Assembly (NCBI GenBank): GCA_965267185.1
Contig: OZ253937.1
Location: 3,596,001 to 3,660,000 of the forward strand
Length of the DNA stretch: 64,000 nt
Source: G965267185 sp965267185
Lineage (GTDB): Bacteria; Pseudomonadota; Alphaproteobacteria; UBA6615
Direction of reading: 5' to 3'
Under the pieces are notes generated by a model. That model had not been told where the DNA came from. It worked only from the letters and a program-made list of their open reading frames with translations, and searched no databases. A program made the position numbers and the translations under genes. Below are positions 17,772 through 25,289 of this stretch, piece after piece (position 1 is the first letter of the stretch; the number at the start of each line of letters is the position of its first letter).

Positions 17772-18773
17772 ATGAGCCTGCCCGCGACAATGACTGCAGT
17801 CGAGATTACCGAGTCCGGAGGGCCGGAAGTGCTGCAGCCGGTTGAACGGCCCGTACCGGCGCCGGGGGCGAGTGAGATTTTAATCGCCGTCGCTGCGGCG
17901 GGGGTCAACCGGCCCGATGTTGTGCAGCGGCTCGGCCTTTATCCGCCGCCTCCCGGCGCGTCGGACCTGCCTGGTCTGGAGGTTGCAGGCACGGTTGCTA
18001 CCGTGGGTGAAGGGGTGACGGGCTGGAGCGAAGGCGACGCCGTCTGCGCGTTGATCGCGGGGGGCGGCTATGCCGAGTATGCGGTCGCCCCGGCGCCCCA
18101 AGTTCTGCCGGTGCCGGGTGGCCTCGATATGGTTCAGGCAGCCGGTGTTCCCGAGACCTTTTTCACCGTTTGGACCAATGTCTTCGACCGCGGCCGCTTG
18201 GCGGCCGGGGAATCGATTTTAATCCATGGCGGTTCGAGCGGCATCGGTACCACCGCTATCCAGCTGGCGCGCGAGTTCGGCGCGACGGTCTATGTCACCG
18301 TCGGCAGTTCCGAAAAAGCGGCATTTTGCGAGAAACTCGGCGCGGCCAAAGCAATCAACTACCGCGACCAGGATTTTGTCGACGAGATCAAATCGCTCAC
18401 CGGCGGTGCCGGGGTCGACGTTATTCTCGATATGGTCGGCGGCGATTATTTGCCGCGCAACATCCGCGCGCTGAAGGAAGATGGCCGGCTTTTGCAGATT
18501 GCCTTGATGGCGGGGCGCGAGGGTGAGTTGGACCTTGGCCGGCTGATGACCCGTCGGTTGACGGTGACCGGGTCGACCTTGCGGCCGCGCCCGGTGGAAG
18601 TAAAAGGCGACATCGCCGGATCGCTGCGCGAGCAAGTCTGGCCCTTGTTCGAAGCGGGAAAAATCAGCCCGGTGATCCACAAGACATTCCCGCTCAGCGA
18701 GGCGTCGAGCGCCCATGAGCTTATGGAATCGAGCGCCCATATCGGTAAAATCATTCTGAGCGTCGCCGAGTAA
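17772..18773 (+). CDS. NAD(P)H quinone oxidoreductase (PIG3/QOR-like, zinc-free MDR family)
   Basis: A 333-residue medium-chain reductase. It has a GroES-like N-terminal domain (AAGVNRPDVVQRLGLYPPP) and a Rossmann domain with the nucleotide motif HGGSSGIGTTAIQLA. There are no structural zinc cysteines, which places it with quinone reductases rather than alcohol dehydrogenases. GGGAG 8 bases before the ATG at 17772 favours that start over an in-frame ATG at 17727. It probably acts as a cytoplasmic NADPH-dependent reductase of quinones or enones. Confidence 0.88.
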   Translation: MSLPATMTAVEITESGGPEVLQPVERPVPAPGASEILIAVAAAGVNRPDVVQRLGLYPPPPGASDLPGLEVAGTVATVGEGVTGWSEGDAVCALIAGGGYAEYAVAPAPQVLPVPGGLDMVQAAGVPETFFTVWTNVFDRGRLAAGESILIHGGSSGIGTTAIQLAREFGATVYVTVGSSEKAAFCEKLGAAKAINYRDQDFVDEIKSLTGGAGVDVILDMVGGDYLPRNIRALKEDGRLLQIALMAGREGELDLGRLMTRRLTVTGSTLRPRPVEVKGDIAGSLREQVWPLFEAGKISPVIHKTFPLSEASSAHELMESSAHIGKIILSVAE

Positions 18774-18813
18774 CTTTGCATTTACCATACGCCAAGCCTA
18801 TATAAGGTTCAGC

Positions 18814-18834
18814 TATAATACCTTGAAATATAAC
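18814..18834 (+). promoter_or_regulatory. possible promoter elements upstream of trcR
   Basis: Two -10-like hexamers, TATAAT (18814-18819) and TATAAC (18829-18834), lie 60-80 bases before the trcR start. Neither has a convincing -35, so this is only a candidate. Confidence 0.25.
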
Positions 18835-18892
18835 CGGCACTTCGGTCGACGTGGCGCAGTTGAACACCACCGGGGTGCAGCAAGGAGATTCG

Positions 18893-19549
18893 ATGGTAGA
18901 ACCATTGATGCCGAAAGGGACCGCCATTTGGCTGGTCGAGAACACCGCTTTGACGTTCGATCAGATCGCCGAATTTTGCGGCATGCATAAGCTCGAAATT
19001 CAGGGCATCGCGGACGGTGAGGTGGGTATTGGCATGCTCGGCCTCGATCCGGTTGCCAACGGTCAGCTCGATTGGGAAGAGATCGAGCGCTGTGCGGGCG
19101 ATCCTTCGGCCCGCCTGAAGCTGAAGGCGACCGAGAACCCGGCGCCGGTGAAGCGGACCAAGGGCCCGCGCTACGTACCGCTGTCGAAGCGTCAGGATAA
19201 GCCCGATGGTATCGCCTATCTGTTGCGCTACTACCCGGAACTCAGCGATGCTCAGATTTCCAAGCTGATCGGCACAACGAAGCCGACGATCAATGCGATC
19301 CGCGACCGGACCCATTGGAATTCGTCGCAGATTCAGCCGCGTGATCCGGTGACCATCGGGTTGTGCCGGCAGATGGACCTGGACGAGGCGATCGAAAAGG
19401 CCCGTAAGGCGGGGCGTAAGCCGGCGGAGAACCAGTCCGCGCCGATCAGCGCCGATCTGATCCCCCAGGAGGAGCCGGCGGTGCCGAGCCGGATCCCCGA
19501 CTGGATGGCCGATGTACGGATCGGCGGTTCTGGGGGAAACGACACCTAA
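18893..19549 (+). CDS. trcR: TrcR / DUF1013-family cell-cycle transcriptional regulator
   Basis: A 218-residue protein matching DUF1013, a family restricted to alphaproteobacteria and annotated as a cell-cycle transcriptional regulator. A helix-turn-helix-like N-terminus (LTFDQIAEFCGMHKLEIQGI) precedes a conserved middle (GIAYLLRYYPELSDAQISKL) that also resembles an HTH. The C-terminal 50 residues are Pro/Ala-rich. AAGGAG lies 6 bases before the ATG at 18893, which rules out the longer in-frame start. A good terminator follows. The regulatory role is from family annotation, not seen directly. Confidence 0.85.
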   Translation: MVEPLMPKGTAIWLVENTALTFDQIAEFCGMHKLEIQGIADGEVGIGMLGLDPVANGQLDWEEIERCAGDPSARLKLKATENPAPVKRTKGPRYVPLSKRQDKPDGIAYLLRYYPELSDAQISKLIGTTKPTINAIRDRTHWNSSQIQPRDPVTIGLCRQMDLDEAIEKARKAGRKPAENQSAPISADLIPQEEPAVPSRIPDWMADVRIGGSGGNDT

Positions 19550-19577
19550 AACCGCCATTTCGGCGCTATTTTCAAGA

Positions 19578-19605
19578 CGGGTCCGGCGCGTTCGGGCCCG
19601 TTTTT
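19578..19605 (+). terminator. rho-independent terminator of trcR
   Basis: CGGGTCCG (19578-19585) and CGGGCCCG (19593-19600) form an 8-bp stem with one G-U pair and a 7-base loop, followed by TTTTT. Confidence 0.88.
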
Positions 19606-19653
19606 GTATGTTTCGGTAACGGTTCGTTAACTAATTTAGCCGACATTAGATCC

Positions 19654-19761
19654 CGATGGTTCTTGTATGAACCCATCGATTGGATCCCCCCTAGATCCTC
19701 TCTTGATGCCTCCCTGTTGACTCTGCCGCTCCGAAGGCTCCCCTTTCGGAGCGGTTTTTTC
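19654..19761 (+). ncRNA. candidate small RNA between trcR and metY
   Basis: Between two terminators lies a compact unit. A hairpin (CGATGGTTC 19654-19662 with GAACCCATCG 19669-19678, one bulged C) is followed by about 47 unpaired, C-rich bases. These include CCTCCC near 19710, which is complementary to ribosome binding sites. A strong terminator stem follows. No ORF with a ribosome binding site fits. This is the layout of trans-acting small RNAs. No convincing promoter was found: the best pair is TTCGTT/TTAGAT (19623-19651). A simple tandem terminator is the alternative. Confidence 0.35.
19726..19761 (+). terminator. strong rho-independent terminator
   Basis: CCGCTCCGAA (19726-19735) and TTCGGAGCGG (19746-19755) pair perfectly over 10 bp, followed by TTTTTT. 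It is independent of the trcR terminator 150 bases upstream, so a separate transcript or a second-stage stop is implied. Confidence 0.92.
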
Positions 19762-19887
19762 TTTGTGCCAATGCGTCGTCTGGCCGGTTCAAGGCGCGCA
19801 GCAGATGGGCTATGGTCCGCCGCACCGCCGCTCGGGCGCTAACACAGCCGCTCGTGCGTCGATCCCTCTTTCGGCAGGACCGGCACG

Positions 19888-21192
19888 ATGGTCGAAGCAA
19901 AATTTCTCAAATTTGACACCCTGAGCTTGCACGCGGGCCAGCACCCCGATCCGGTGACGGGCGCCCGCGCGGCGCCGATCTACCAGACGACGTCATATGT
20001 GTTCCCCGATGTGGACCACGCGGCCAGCCTGTTCAATCTTGAACGCGCTGGACACATCTACTCGCGCATTTCCAACCCCACGGTCGCGGTATTCGAGGAG
20101 CGCGTGGCCGCGTTGGAGGGCGGGGTCGGCGCGATCGCCACTGCCAGCGGCCAAGCGGCCCTCACGCTTGCGGTAATCACGCTGATGGGTGCCGGTGGCC
20201 ATATCGTCACGTCGCGCAATATATATGGCGGCAGCCACAATATGTTTCTCCACACGCTGCCCCGGTTCGGGATCACGGCCACCTTGGTCGATCCCCGCCA
20301 TCCCCAGGAATTTGCCGATGCTATCCGGCCGGAGACCCGGCTGGTGTTTGCCGAGACGATCGGTAATCCCGGGCTTGAGATTTTGGATATCCCGGCGGTC
20401 TCGCAAATCGCCCACGATGCCGGGATACCCCTGATGGTCGATTCGACCTTCACCACGCCCTATCTGATGCGGCCGTTCGAACACGGGGCTGACCTCATTA
20501 TGCACTCGGCCACCAAATGGATCGGCGGCCATGGTGTCGCGATCGGCGGCGTGCTGGTCGATAGCGGCGCGTTCGATTGGGAAGCATCCGGCAAGTACCC
20601 AACGATGACGGAGCCCTATGCGGGCTATCACGGGCTCGATTTCGCCGAAGAGTTCGGACCCGCCGCCTTCATCATGCGCGCGCGCGCCGAGGGGCTGCGC
20701 GATTTTGGCGCCTGCATGTCGCCGCAGAACGCATTTTATCTGACGCAAGGGTTGGAAACCCTGCCGATGCGCATGGCGCGGCATGTCGACAATGCCCGGA
20801 CCATCGCCGGTTACCTGAGCGAGGCGAAAGAAGTCGCTTGGGTGCGCTACCCGGAGCTTGAGAGCCACCCGGACCAGGCGTTGGCACAGAAGCTATTGCC
20901 CGATGGCGCCGGTTCGATTGTGACGTTCGGGATCAATGCCGGCCCCGCGGGCGCGCGCCAATCCGGAGCAAAATTTATCGAGGCCCTCGAGCTGTTCTCC
21001 CATTTGGCCAATGTGGGCGACGCCAAATCGCTGGTTATCCATCCGGCCAGTACGACCCATCAGCAAATGGATGCCGAAGAGCTGGCGACAGCGGGTGTCG
21101 GCGAGGAGATGATCCGGCTTTCGGTCGGCTTGGAAGATCCAGGCGATCTGATCGCCGACTTGCGCCAAGCGCTCCGCGCGTCGCAGAAGTAG
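19888..21192 (+). CDS. metY: O-acetylhomoserine aminocarboxypropyltransferase (sulfhydrylase)
   Basis: A PLP enzyme of the Cys/Met metabolism family that makes homocysteine from O-acetylhomoserine and sulfide. It has 434 residues, the length of MetY rather than the shorter MetZ/MetB. The PLP lysine is in HSATKWIGGHG, and the family markers TLSLHAGQHPDPVTGARAAP and NPTVAVFEERVAALEGG are present. The C-terminal NVGDAKSLVIHPASTTH is also typical. GCAGGA precedes the ATG. I see no SAM-II riboswitch in the 120-base leader. It probably forms an operon with the next two genes. Confidence 0.93.
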   Translation: MVEAKFLKFDTLSLHAGQHPDPVTGARAAPIYQTTSYVFPDVDHAASLFNLERAGHIYSRISNPTVAVFEERVAALEGGVGAIATASGQAALTLAVITLMGAGGHIVTSRNIYGGSHNMFLHTLPRFGITATLVDPRHPQEFADAIRPETRLVFAETIGNPGLEILDIPAVSQIAHDAGIPLMVDSTFTTPYLMRPFEHGADLIMHSATKWIGGHGVAIGGVLVDSGAFDWEASGKYPTMTEPYAGYHGLDFAEEFGPAAFIMRARAEGLRDFGACMSPQNAFYLTQGLETLPMRMARHVDNARTIAGYLSEAKEVAWVRYPELESHPDQALAQKLLPDGAGSIVTFGINAGPAGARQSGAKFIEALELFSHLANVGDAKSLVIHPASTTHQQMDAEELATAGVGEEMIRLSVGLEDPGDLIADLRQALRASQK

Positions 21193-21204
21193 GAGACGCG
21201 TTCC

Positions 21205-22008
21205 ATGGATATCGATGTAAATGGCGCGGCGGTTTTCGCCCACACCGGCGGAAAGGCTTTCGACCCGGCGCAACCCGTTTTGGTGCTGGTGCACGGTGCG
21301 GGGACCGACCACACATTTTGGGGATTGCAAACCCGGTACTTCGCCCATCATGGGTTCTCGGTGCTGGCCATCGACCTGCCCGGTCACGGTCGGTCGGACG
21401 GGCCGGCGCTCGACTCGATCGATGCATGCGCCGATTGGGTATGGCAGGTGCTTGATGCGGTCGGCGCGAAACAAGCCGCCCTGGCGGGCCACTCGATGGG
21501 CTCTTTAGTCGCGCTCTCCGCGGCGGCGAAGCAGCCGGAAAACACAAGCGCGCTGGTTCTTGTGGGCATCGCCGAACAGATCGCTGTCCACGAAGATCTG
21601 TTGGCCGCGGCGGAGCGCAACGATCCCCGGGCGTTCGACATGATTACCGACTGGGGATTCGGCAAACCCTCCCACCTGGGCGGCCATCAGGCGCCCGGGC
21701 TGTGGATGCAAGGCAGCGGTCTGGCATTGCTGCGTTCCAGCGAACCGGGTGTCTTGGGATGCGATCTTGCCGCGTGCGACGCCTATCACGGCGCGGTCGA
21801 AGCGGCGGCGAAAATCACTTGTCCTGTCCTGCTATTGCTCGGTGCGGGCGATCGAATGACCCCGCCGCGCATGACCAAGGCGCTGGCCGAAGCCATGGCG
21901 CAGGTCGAGACGCAAATCCTGCCGGCGACGGGCCACATGGTGATGGTCGAGCGGCCGAACGAAACGATCGACGCCATCGACGGTTTCTTGCAACGGGTTG
22001 CCGCATGA
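21205..22008 (+). CDS. alpha/beta hydrolase
   Basis: A 267-residue alpha/beta-fold hydrolase. The oxyanion segment is VLVHGAGTDHTFW, the nucleophile elbow is GHSMGS (Ser), and the catalytic His lies in ATGHMVMVERP near the C-terminus. The acid is probably the Asp in LLGAGDRMTPP. The substrate is not inferable. It starts 12 bases after metY and overlaps the following thioesterase gene by 4 bases, so the three are likely cotranscribed. Confidence 0.88.
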   Translation: MDIDVNGAAVFAHTGGKAFDPAQPVLVLVHGAGTDHTFWGLQTRYFAHHGFSVLAIDLPGHGRSDGPALDSIDACADWVWQVLDAVGAKQAALAGHSMGSLVALSAAAKQPENTSALVLVGIAEQIAVHEDLLAAAERNDPRAFDMITDWGFGKPSHLGGHQAPGLWMQGSGLALLRSSEPGVLGCDLAACDAYHGAVEAAAKITCPVLLLLGAGDRMTPPRMTKALAEAMAQVETQILPATGHMVMVERPNETIDAIDGFLQRVAA

Positions 22009-22448
22009 GCCGCGAGGGGAAGAGCGAGCGCCGCCAGAACTACCCGGAACTCGTTGAAATCCCAACCCGGTGGATGGACAACGACGTCTACGGCCACGTG
22101 AACAACGTGGTCTACTACTCCTATTTCGATACCGCGGTGAACGGGTTTCTCATGCGAGAGGCGGGGTTAGACTACCGCTCTTCGGATGCCGTAGGCGTGG
22201 TCGCCGAGACCGGGTGCAGCTTCCACGGCGAGATTGCGTTCCCCGACACCCTCGATGTCGGTATCCGGGTGCGCCGGCTCGGCACATCGTCGGTGACCTA
22301 CGAAATCGGGATTTTCCGCCAAGGGCATGAGGAGCCGGCTGCGACCGGCCATTTCGTCCACGTTTATGTGCGCCACGGCGAAATGACGCCGGTGCCGATC
22401 CCCGACAAGGCGCGTGCCGCTTTGGAAAAACTAGTGATGAACGATTAG
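22005..22448 (+). CDS. 4HBT-family acyl-CoA thioesterase
   Basis: A 147-residue single-hotdog thioesterase. The motif WMDNDVYGHVNNVVYYSYFDT contains the catalytic Asp and the HVNN helix start typical of 4-hydroxybenzoyl-CoA thioesterase relatives. The ATG at 22005 overlaps the hydrolase stop (ATGA), so translation is coupled. The exact acyl-CoA substrate is unknown. Its 3' end overlaps the convergent MetE-like gene by 4 bases. Confidence 0.88.
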   Translation: MSREGKSERRQNYPELVEIPTRWMDNDVYGHVNNVVYYSYFDTAVNGFLMREAGLDYRSSDAVGVVAETGCSFHGEIAFPDTLDVGIRVRRLGTSSVTYEIGIFRQGHEEPAATGHFVHVYVRHGEMTPVPIPDKARAALEKLVMND

Positions 22449-23593
22449 CCGTTCCACAACCGCTTCGAGGCGATTTCCGCCCCTTCGGCCAGTGACTTGA
22501 ATTTCTCGACCGCGATCTTGGCGTCGACGGCGCCCATGCCGGCGAAGGTCGCGAAGCCGCAGTCGGCGCCAGCGATCACCCGCTCCCGGCCGACGACGTC
22601 GGCATATTGGCAAATCCGCTGGGCAACCAGTTCCGGGTGCTCGATATAGTTGGTCACGCTATCGATCACGCCGGGGATCAGGACCTTGTCGTCAGGCAGA
22701 CCGCGCTCAGCAAAAACGTCCCACTCATGCGCGTGGCGGGGGTTCGACGATTCGATGAGTAACCCCACGGGCTTGGCCTTCATCACCTCATCGTAGATCG
22801 CCGCTAGGGGGATATCGCAATGGTGGGGTCCCTCATAGTTGCCCCAGCAAATGTGCATGCGGACCCGGTCGGCCGGAATGTTTTCGAGCGCGCTGTTCAG
22901 TGCCTCGATCTGCATTGCCGCGTGACCAAGGAACTCCTTTTCGCTTAGTTCGCGGAAGGCCGTATGGCGGCCCATCGCCAGATCCGGGCAATCTATCTGC
23001 AGGATGAAGCCGGCCTCGACAATAGCTTCGTATTCCTCGCGCATAACGTCGGCCAGGGCTTGCAAATAGGCGTCGTCGGAGGGGTAGTGCTGGTTGTCTT
23101 GAAAGACCGTGATGACCCCCGGCGATGCGGCATTCATGAACACTTCGGTGGCGCCGGCATCGGCTACTGCGGACGACAGGTTTTCGATGTCGCGCGCCAG
23201 CGGCGCCCTGTCACGGATCGTCACCTCGCCGGTGCAACAGGGCCGGTTGAGCCGCCTGGTTCCCGCCGCCTTGGCTTGCTCGCGGCGGTATTCCGGGAAA
23301 TTTGTCATGTCGTCGAAGCGGATCGAGGCGCTTTCACCGGAGAAACCATCGAGACGCTGTTGGATATAAGTCGCGTAGCCGGTCTTCCCCATCTCGCCAT
23401 CGTTGATGATGTCGAGGCCCCATTCGCGCTGTTTGGCGACGATATCGGCGACGGCCTCGCGTACCGACTGCTCGAACTCGCTTTCGTCGTAGGGTTCGCT
23501 GAACTCGACCTTGTACAACAGCTCGGCGAGCGCCTCGGGCCGCGGCATGCTGCCCACATGAGTGGTCAATATCCGGTCGGTGCTGGTTTGCAT
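22445..23593 (-). CDS. cobalamin-independent methionine synthase-like protein (short, C-terminal MetE domain only)
   Basis: A 382-residue TIM-barrel protein corresponding to the catalytic half of MetE. All four zinc ligands of the family are present: His and Cys in MHICWGNYEG, Glu in GLLIESSNPRH, and Cys in AGADCGFATF. The homocysteine-side motif TTHVGSMPRP is at the N-terminus. The N-terminal folate-binding repeat of full MetE is missing, so the methyl donor may not be methyl-tetrahydrofolate polyglutamate. AGGAAA directly before the ATG at 23593 favours it over an in-frame TTG at 23608. Confidence 0.85.
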   Translation of the reverse strand: MQTSTDRILTTHVGSMPRPEALAELLYKVEFSEPYDESEFEQSVREAVADIVAKQREWGLDIINDGEMGKTGYATYIQQRLDGFSGESASIRFDDMTNFPEYRREQAKAAGTRRLNRPCCTGEVTIRDRAPLARDIENLSSAVADAGATEVFMNAASPGVITVFQDNQHYPSDDAYLQALADVMREEYEAIVEAGFILQIDCPDLAMGRHTAFRELSEKEFLGHAAMQIEALNSALENIPADRVRMHICWGNYEGPHHCDIPLAAIYDEVMKAKPVGLLIESSNPRHAHEWDVFAERGLPDDKVLIPGVIDSVTNYIEHPELVAQRICQYADVVGRERVIAGADCGFATFAGMGAVDAKIAVEKFKSLAEGAEIASKRLWNG

Positions 23594-23658
23594 TTTCCTG
23601 TCCCCCAAAAACGCTGGCGCAGTTTAAATATCTCGCGCGGGAATGCCAGCACCGCATG

Positions 23659-23687
23659 AAAAAGGCCCGCCGGTAAACCGGCGGGCC
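23659..23687 (-). terminator. rho-independent terminator of hsp20
   Basis: A perfect 10-bp stem (GGCCCGCCGG/CCGGCGGGCC, 23664-23687) with loop TTTA on the minus strand is followed by five T's (23659-23663). It lies 27 bases after the hsp20 stop. Confidence 0.88.
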
Positions 23688-23713
23688 CATCCCACATACT
23701 ACCTTAGCCTAGG

Positions 23714-24169
23714 TTAGGCGGCTTTCTGTTCGATCGTCTTCGTGGTCGCACCAGCGCCTTCAATCGCGATCTTACGCGGCTTGAGGGCTTCCGGAACCTC
23801 GCGCTTGAGGTCGACCGTCAGAATACCGTTCTCCAAGTTGGCGGTTACCACGTTGACGTGGTCGGCCAGCGTGAACCGGCGCTCGAAGGCGCGGGTCGCA
23901 ATCCCGCGATGGAGATACTTGGTGTCCTCGCCGTTTTGCGCGGCGTTACCCTTGATGAACAATTCATTGTTCTTCTGGGTAATTTCCAAGTCGTCGTTGC
24001 CGAACCCGGCCACCGCCATGGTTATGCGGTAGTCTTCGTCGCCCAACTTCTCGATGTTGTAGGGCGGATAGGACGGCACTTCGGTATTGAACGCAGTATC
24101 GAACAACCGGTTCATACGGTCGAAACCGACAGTCGAACGAAACAGGGGGGATAGGTCATAGCTTCGCAT
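23714..24169 (-). CDS. hsp20: Hsp20/alpha-crystallin small heat shock protein (IbpA-like)
   Basis: A 151-residue holdase chaperone that keeps heat-denatured proteins soluble. The N-terminal MRSYDLSPLFRSTVGFDRM and the alpha-crystallin domain (about 40-135, with EITQKNNELFIKGNA, RGIATRAFERRFTLADHV and ANLENGILTVDL) match IbpA-class proteins. The family hallmark A-x-x-x-n-G-x-L is kept (ANLENGILTV). I chose the ATG at 24169 because GGAGGA lies 8 bases upstream. A consensus heat-shock promoter and a ROSE-like leader precede it, so control is both transcriptional and translational. Confidence 0.95.
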   Translation of the reverse strand: MRSYDLSPLFRSTVGFDRMNRLFDTAFNTEVPSYPPYNIEKLGDEDYRITMAVAGFGNDDLEITQKNNELFIKGNAAQNGEDTKYLHRGIATRAFERRFTLADHVNVVTANLENGILTVDLKREVPEALKPRKIAIEGAGATTKTIEQKAA

Positions 24170-24175
24170 TTCACT

Positions 24176-24281
24176 TGTCCTCCATAGTGAAGCAACAGAG
24201 TCGTCGGTGCGGTATTCACCACCATGGTCGAAACCCACCGGATTAGGTGCCTTTTGGGACCCGTATCGGCATCCCGGCACA
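24176..24281 (-). promoter_or_regulatory. ROSE-like RNA thermometer in the hsp20 leader
   Basis: In the roughly 110-base leader, TGTTGCTTC (24189-24197, minus strand) can pair imperfectly with GGAGGACA (24176-24183), which contains the hsp20 ribosome binding site. The pairing needs U-G pairs, a G-G mismatch and a bulged C. This is the arrangement of ROSE elements, whose conserved U(U/C)GCU sequence masks the AGGA until heat melts it. ROSE elements control small heat shock genes in many alphaproteobacteria. The upstream part of the leader can form further hairpins. Confidence 0.62.
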
Positions 24282-24287
24282 CTCCAC

Positions 24288-24316
24288 AAATGGGGATAGT
24301 AGGGTGGTATTTCAAG
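24288..24316 (-). promoter_or_regulatory. sigma-32 (RpoH) promoter of hsp20
   Basis: On the minus strand CTTGAA (24311-24316), 15 bases, then CCCCATTT (24288-24295) is a near-perfect match to the RpoH consensus CTTGAA/CCCCATnT. The start of transcription is predicted near 24281. Confidence 0.85.
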
Positions 24317-24351
24317 GGGTTATGGTTAACGGCAGGGAAATTTTCGGTTCT

Positions 24352-24376
24352 GATTCTTTCGATTCTGAGGTATAAT
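24352..24376 (+). promoter_or_regulatory. rcdA promoter with two GANTC sites
   Basis: A perfect TATAAT (24371-24376) lies 33 bases before the rcdA start. Two GATTC sequences (24352-24356 and 24361-24365) occupy the spacer and -35 area, where no good -35 hexamer is seen. GANTC is the CcrM methylation site in alphaproteobacteria, and methylation state alters promoter use in the cell cycle. Confidence 0.45.
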
Positions 24377-24409
24377 GGTCAACCCAAGGTGGAGACAGGA
24401 GGTGTCCAC

Positions 24410-24823
24410 ATGGCTTCAGGTAGTAACGCCCCTGCGTTTTTCGACAAAACGTACAACGAAGCGCTTGCGCTAACAGAAGAAGCGTACGCTTACATCGCCG
24501 AATTCCAGCGAGACGATCCCGATGCGGATACGCCGGTCGACGACTTGCGTATCCGTGGCGAGGCGTTTCGGCTGACCACCCGCTTGATGCAGGTGGTGGC
24601 GTGGCTGCTGACCCAGCGGGCGGTCCATGAGGGTGAGCTAAGCGCTGCTGAAGTGGCTGAAAGCGACGAACACCGGTTGGGTGCCAGAAGCGTCTGCCGC
24701 GATGGCAGCCAGCATCATCATCCGGCAATTCCGCCCGCCATGTCCGACATGCTCGATCGCAGCTTAAACCTCTATATCCGCGTCGAGCGATTGGACGAAC
24801 TCATGCACCGCGGAATCCACTGA
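24410..24823 (+). CDS. rcdA: RcdA-like protein (DUF1465), regulator of CtrA degradation family
   Basis: A 137-residue helical protein matching DUF1465. It has the conserved FFDKTYNEALALTEEAYAYI start, a middle EAFRLTTRLMQVVAWLLTQRA and a C-terminal DRSLNLYIRVERLDELM. The Caulobacter member RcdA is an adaptor that helps ClpXP destroy CtrA and other substrates at the pole. AGGAGG 7 bases before the ATG fixes the start. The GANTC-containing promoter just upstream fits cell-cycle control. It is divergent from hsp20. The functional link to CtrA is from the family only. Confidence 0.75.
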   Translation: MASGSNAPAFFDKTYNEALALTEEAYAYIAEFQRDDPDADTPVDDLRIRGEAFRLTTRLMQVVAWLLTQRAVHEGELSAAEVAESDEHRLGARSVCRDGSQHHHPAIPPAMSDMLDRSLNLYIRVERLDELMHRGIH

Positions 24824-24848
24824 GGTTTCGCGCGCGCCAAACGACAGC

Positions 24849-24870
24849 GGGCGCGCCGCTCGGCACGCCC
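24849..24870. other. strong hairpin between convergent rcdA and rpmE
   Basis: GGGCGCGCC (24849-24857) pairs with GGCACGCCC (24862-24870) around a 4-base loop, with one G-U pair. There is no T-tract on either strand, so it may stop RNA decay or transcription only weakly. Confidence 0.45.
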
Positions 24871-24896
24871 GTTAAACCCCGCAGACCTTAACCCGG

Positions 24897-25118
24897 CTAT
24901 TTCAGGCCGATGCCCGCGAACCGCTTGTTGAATTTGGCCACCTGGCCGCCGGTATCGACCAGACGATGCTGCCCGGTCCAGGCCGGATGCGTTTTGGGAT
25001 CGATATCGAGGCGCAGCGTGTCGCCTTCCGACCCCCAGGTCGAACGGGTCTTGAAAGTGGTGCCATCCGTCATCTGGACGGTGATTTCGTGGTAATCGGG
25101 GTGAATTTCTTTTTTCAT
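24897..25118 (-). CDS. rpmE: 50S ribosomal protein L31, zinc-free type
   Basis: A 73-residue L31 with the canonical KKEIHPDYHEI start and the HPAWTGQHRLVDTGGQVAKF region. No cysteine is present, so it is the form that does not bind zinc and is often used when zinc is scarce. The preceding in-frame GTG (25121) would add one residue; AAGG lies about 9 bases before the ATG at 25118. It is monocistronic in this window. Confidence 0.95.
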   Translation of the reverse strand: MKKEIHPDYHEITVQMTDGTTFKTRSTWGSEGDTLRLDIDPKTHPAWTGQHRLVDTGGQVAKFNKRFAGIGLK

Positions 25119-25289
25119 CACGGTGCCTTCGCTGCGCGGCGTGGGTTATAGCCAAGCTACTTCCTGCCTGCAAGCATTAGTATGGCTCACAAACGTGTTC
25201 GGTTGTCCCTTGTTGTGGCCGCTTGGCGCTGATAAAGGACGTCCCGGCTCAATGTCAGTCTCGCTATCAACAAGCCGGAATCTCCGGGA

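Noticed and set aside
19762..19887. SAM-II riboswitch before metY
   Set aside because: The leader lacks the conserved pseudoknot sequences, so nothing supports it.
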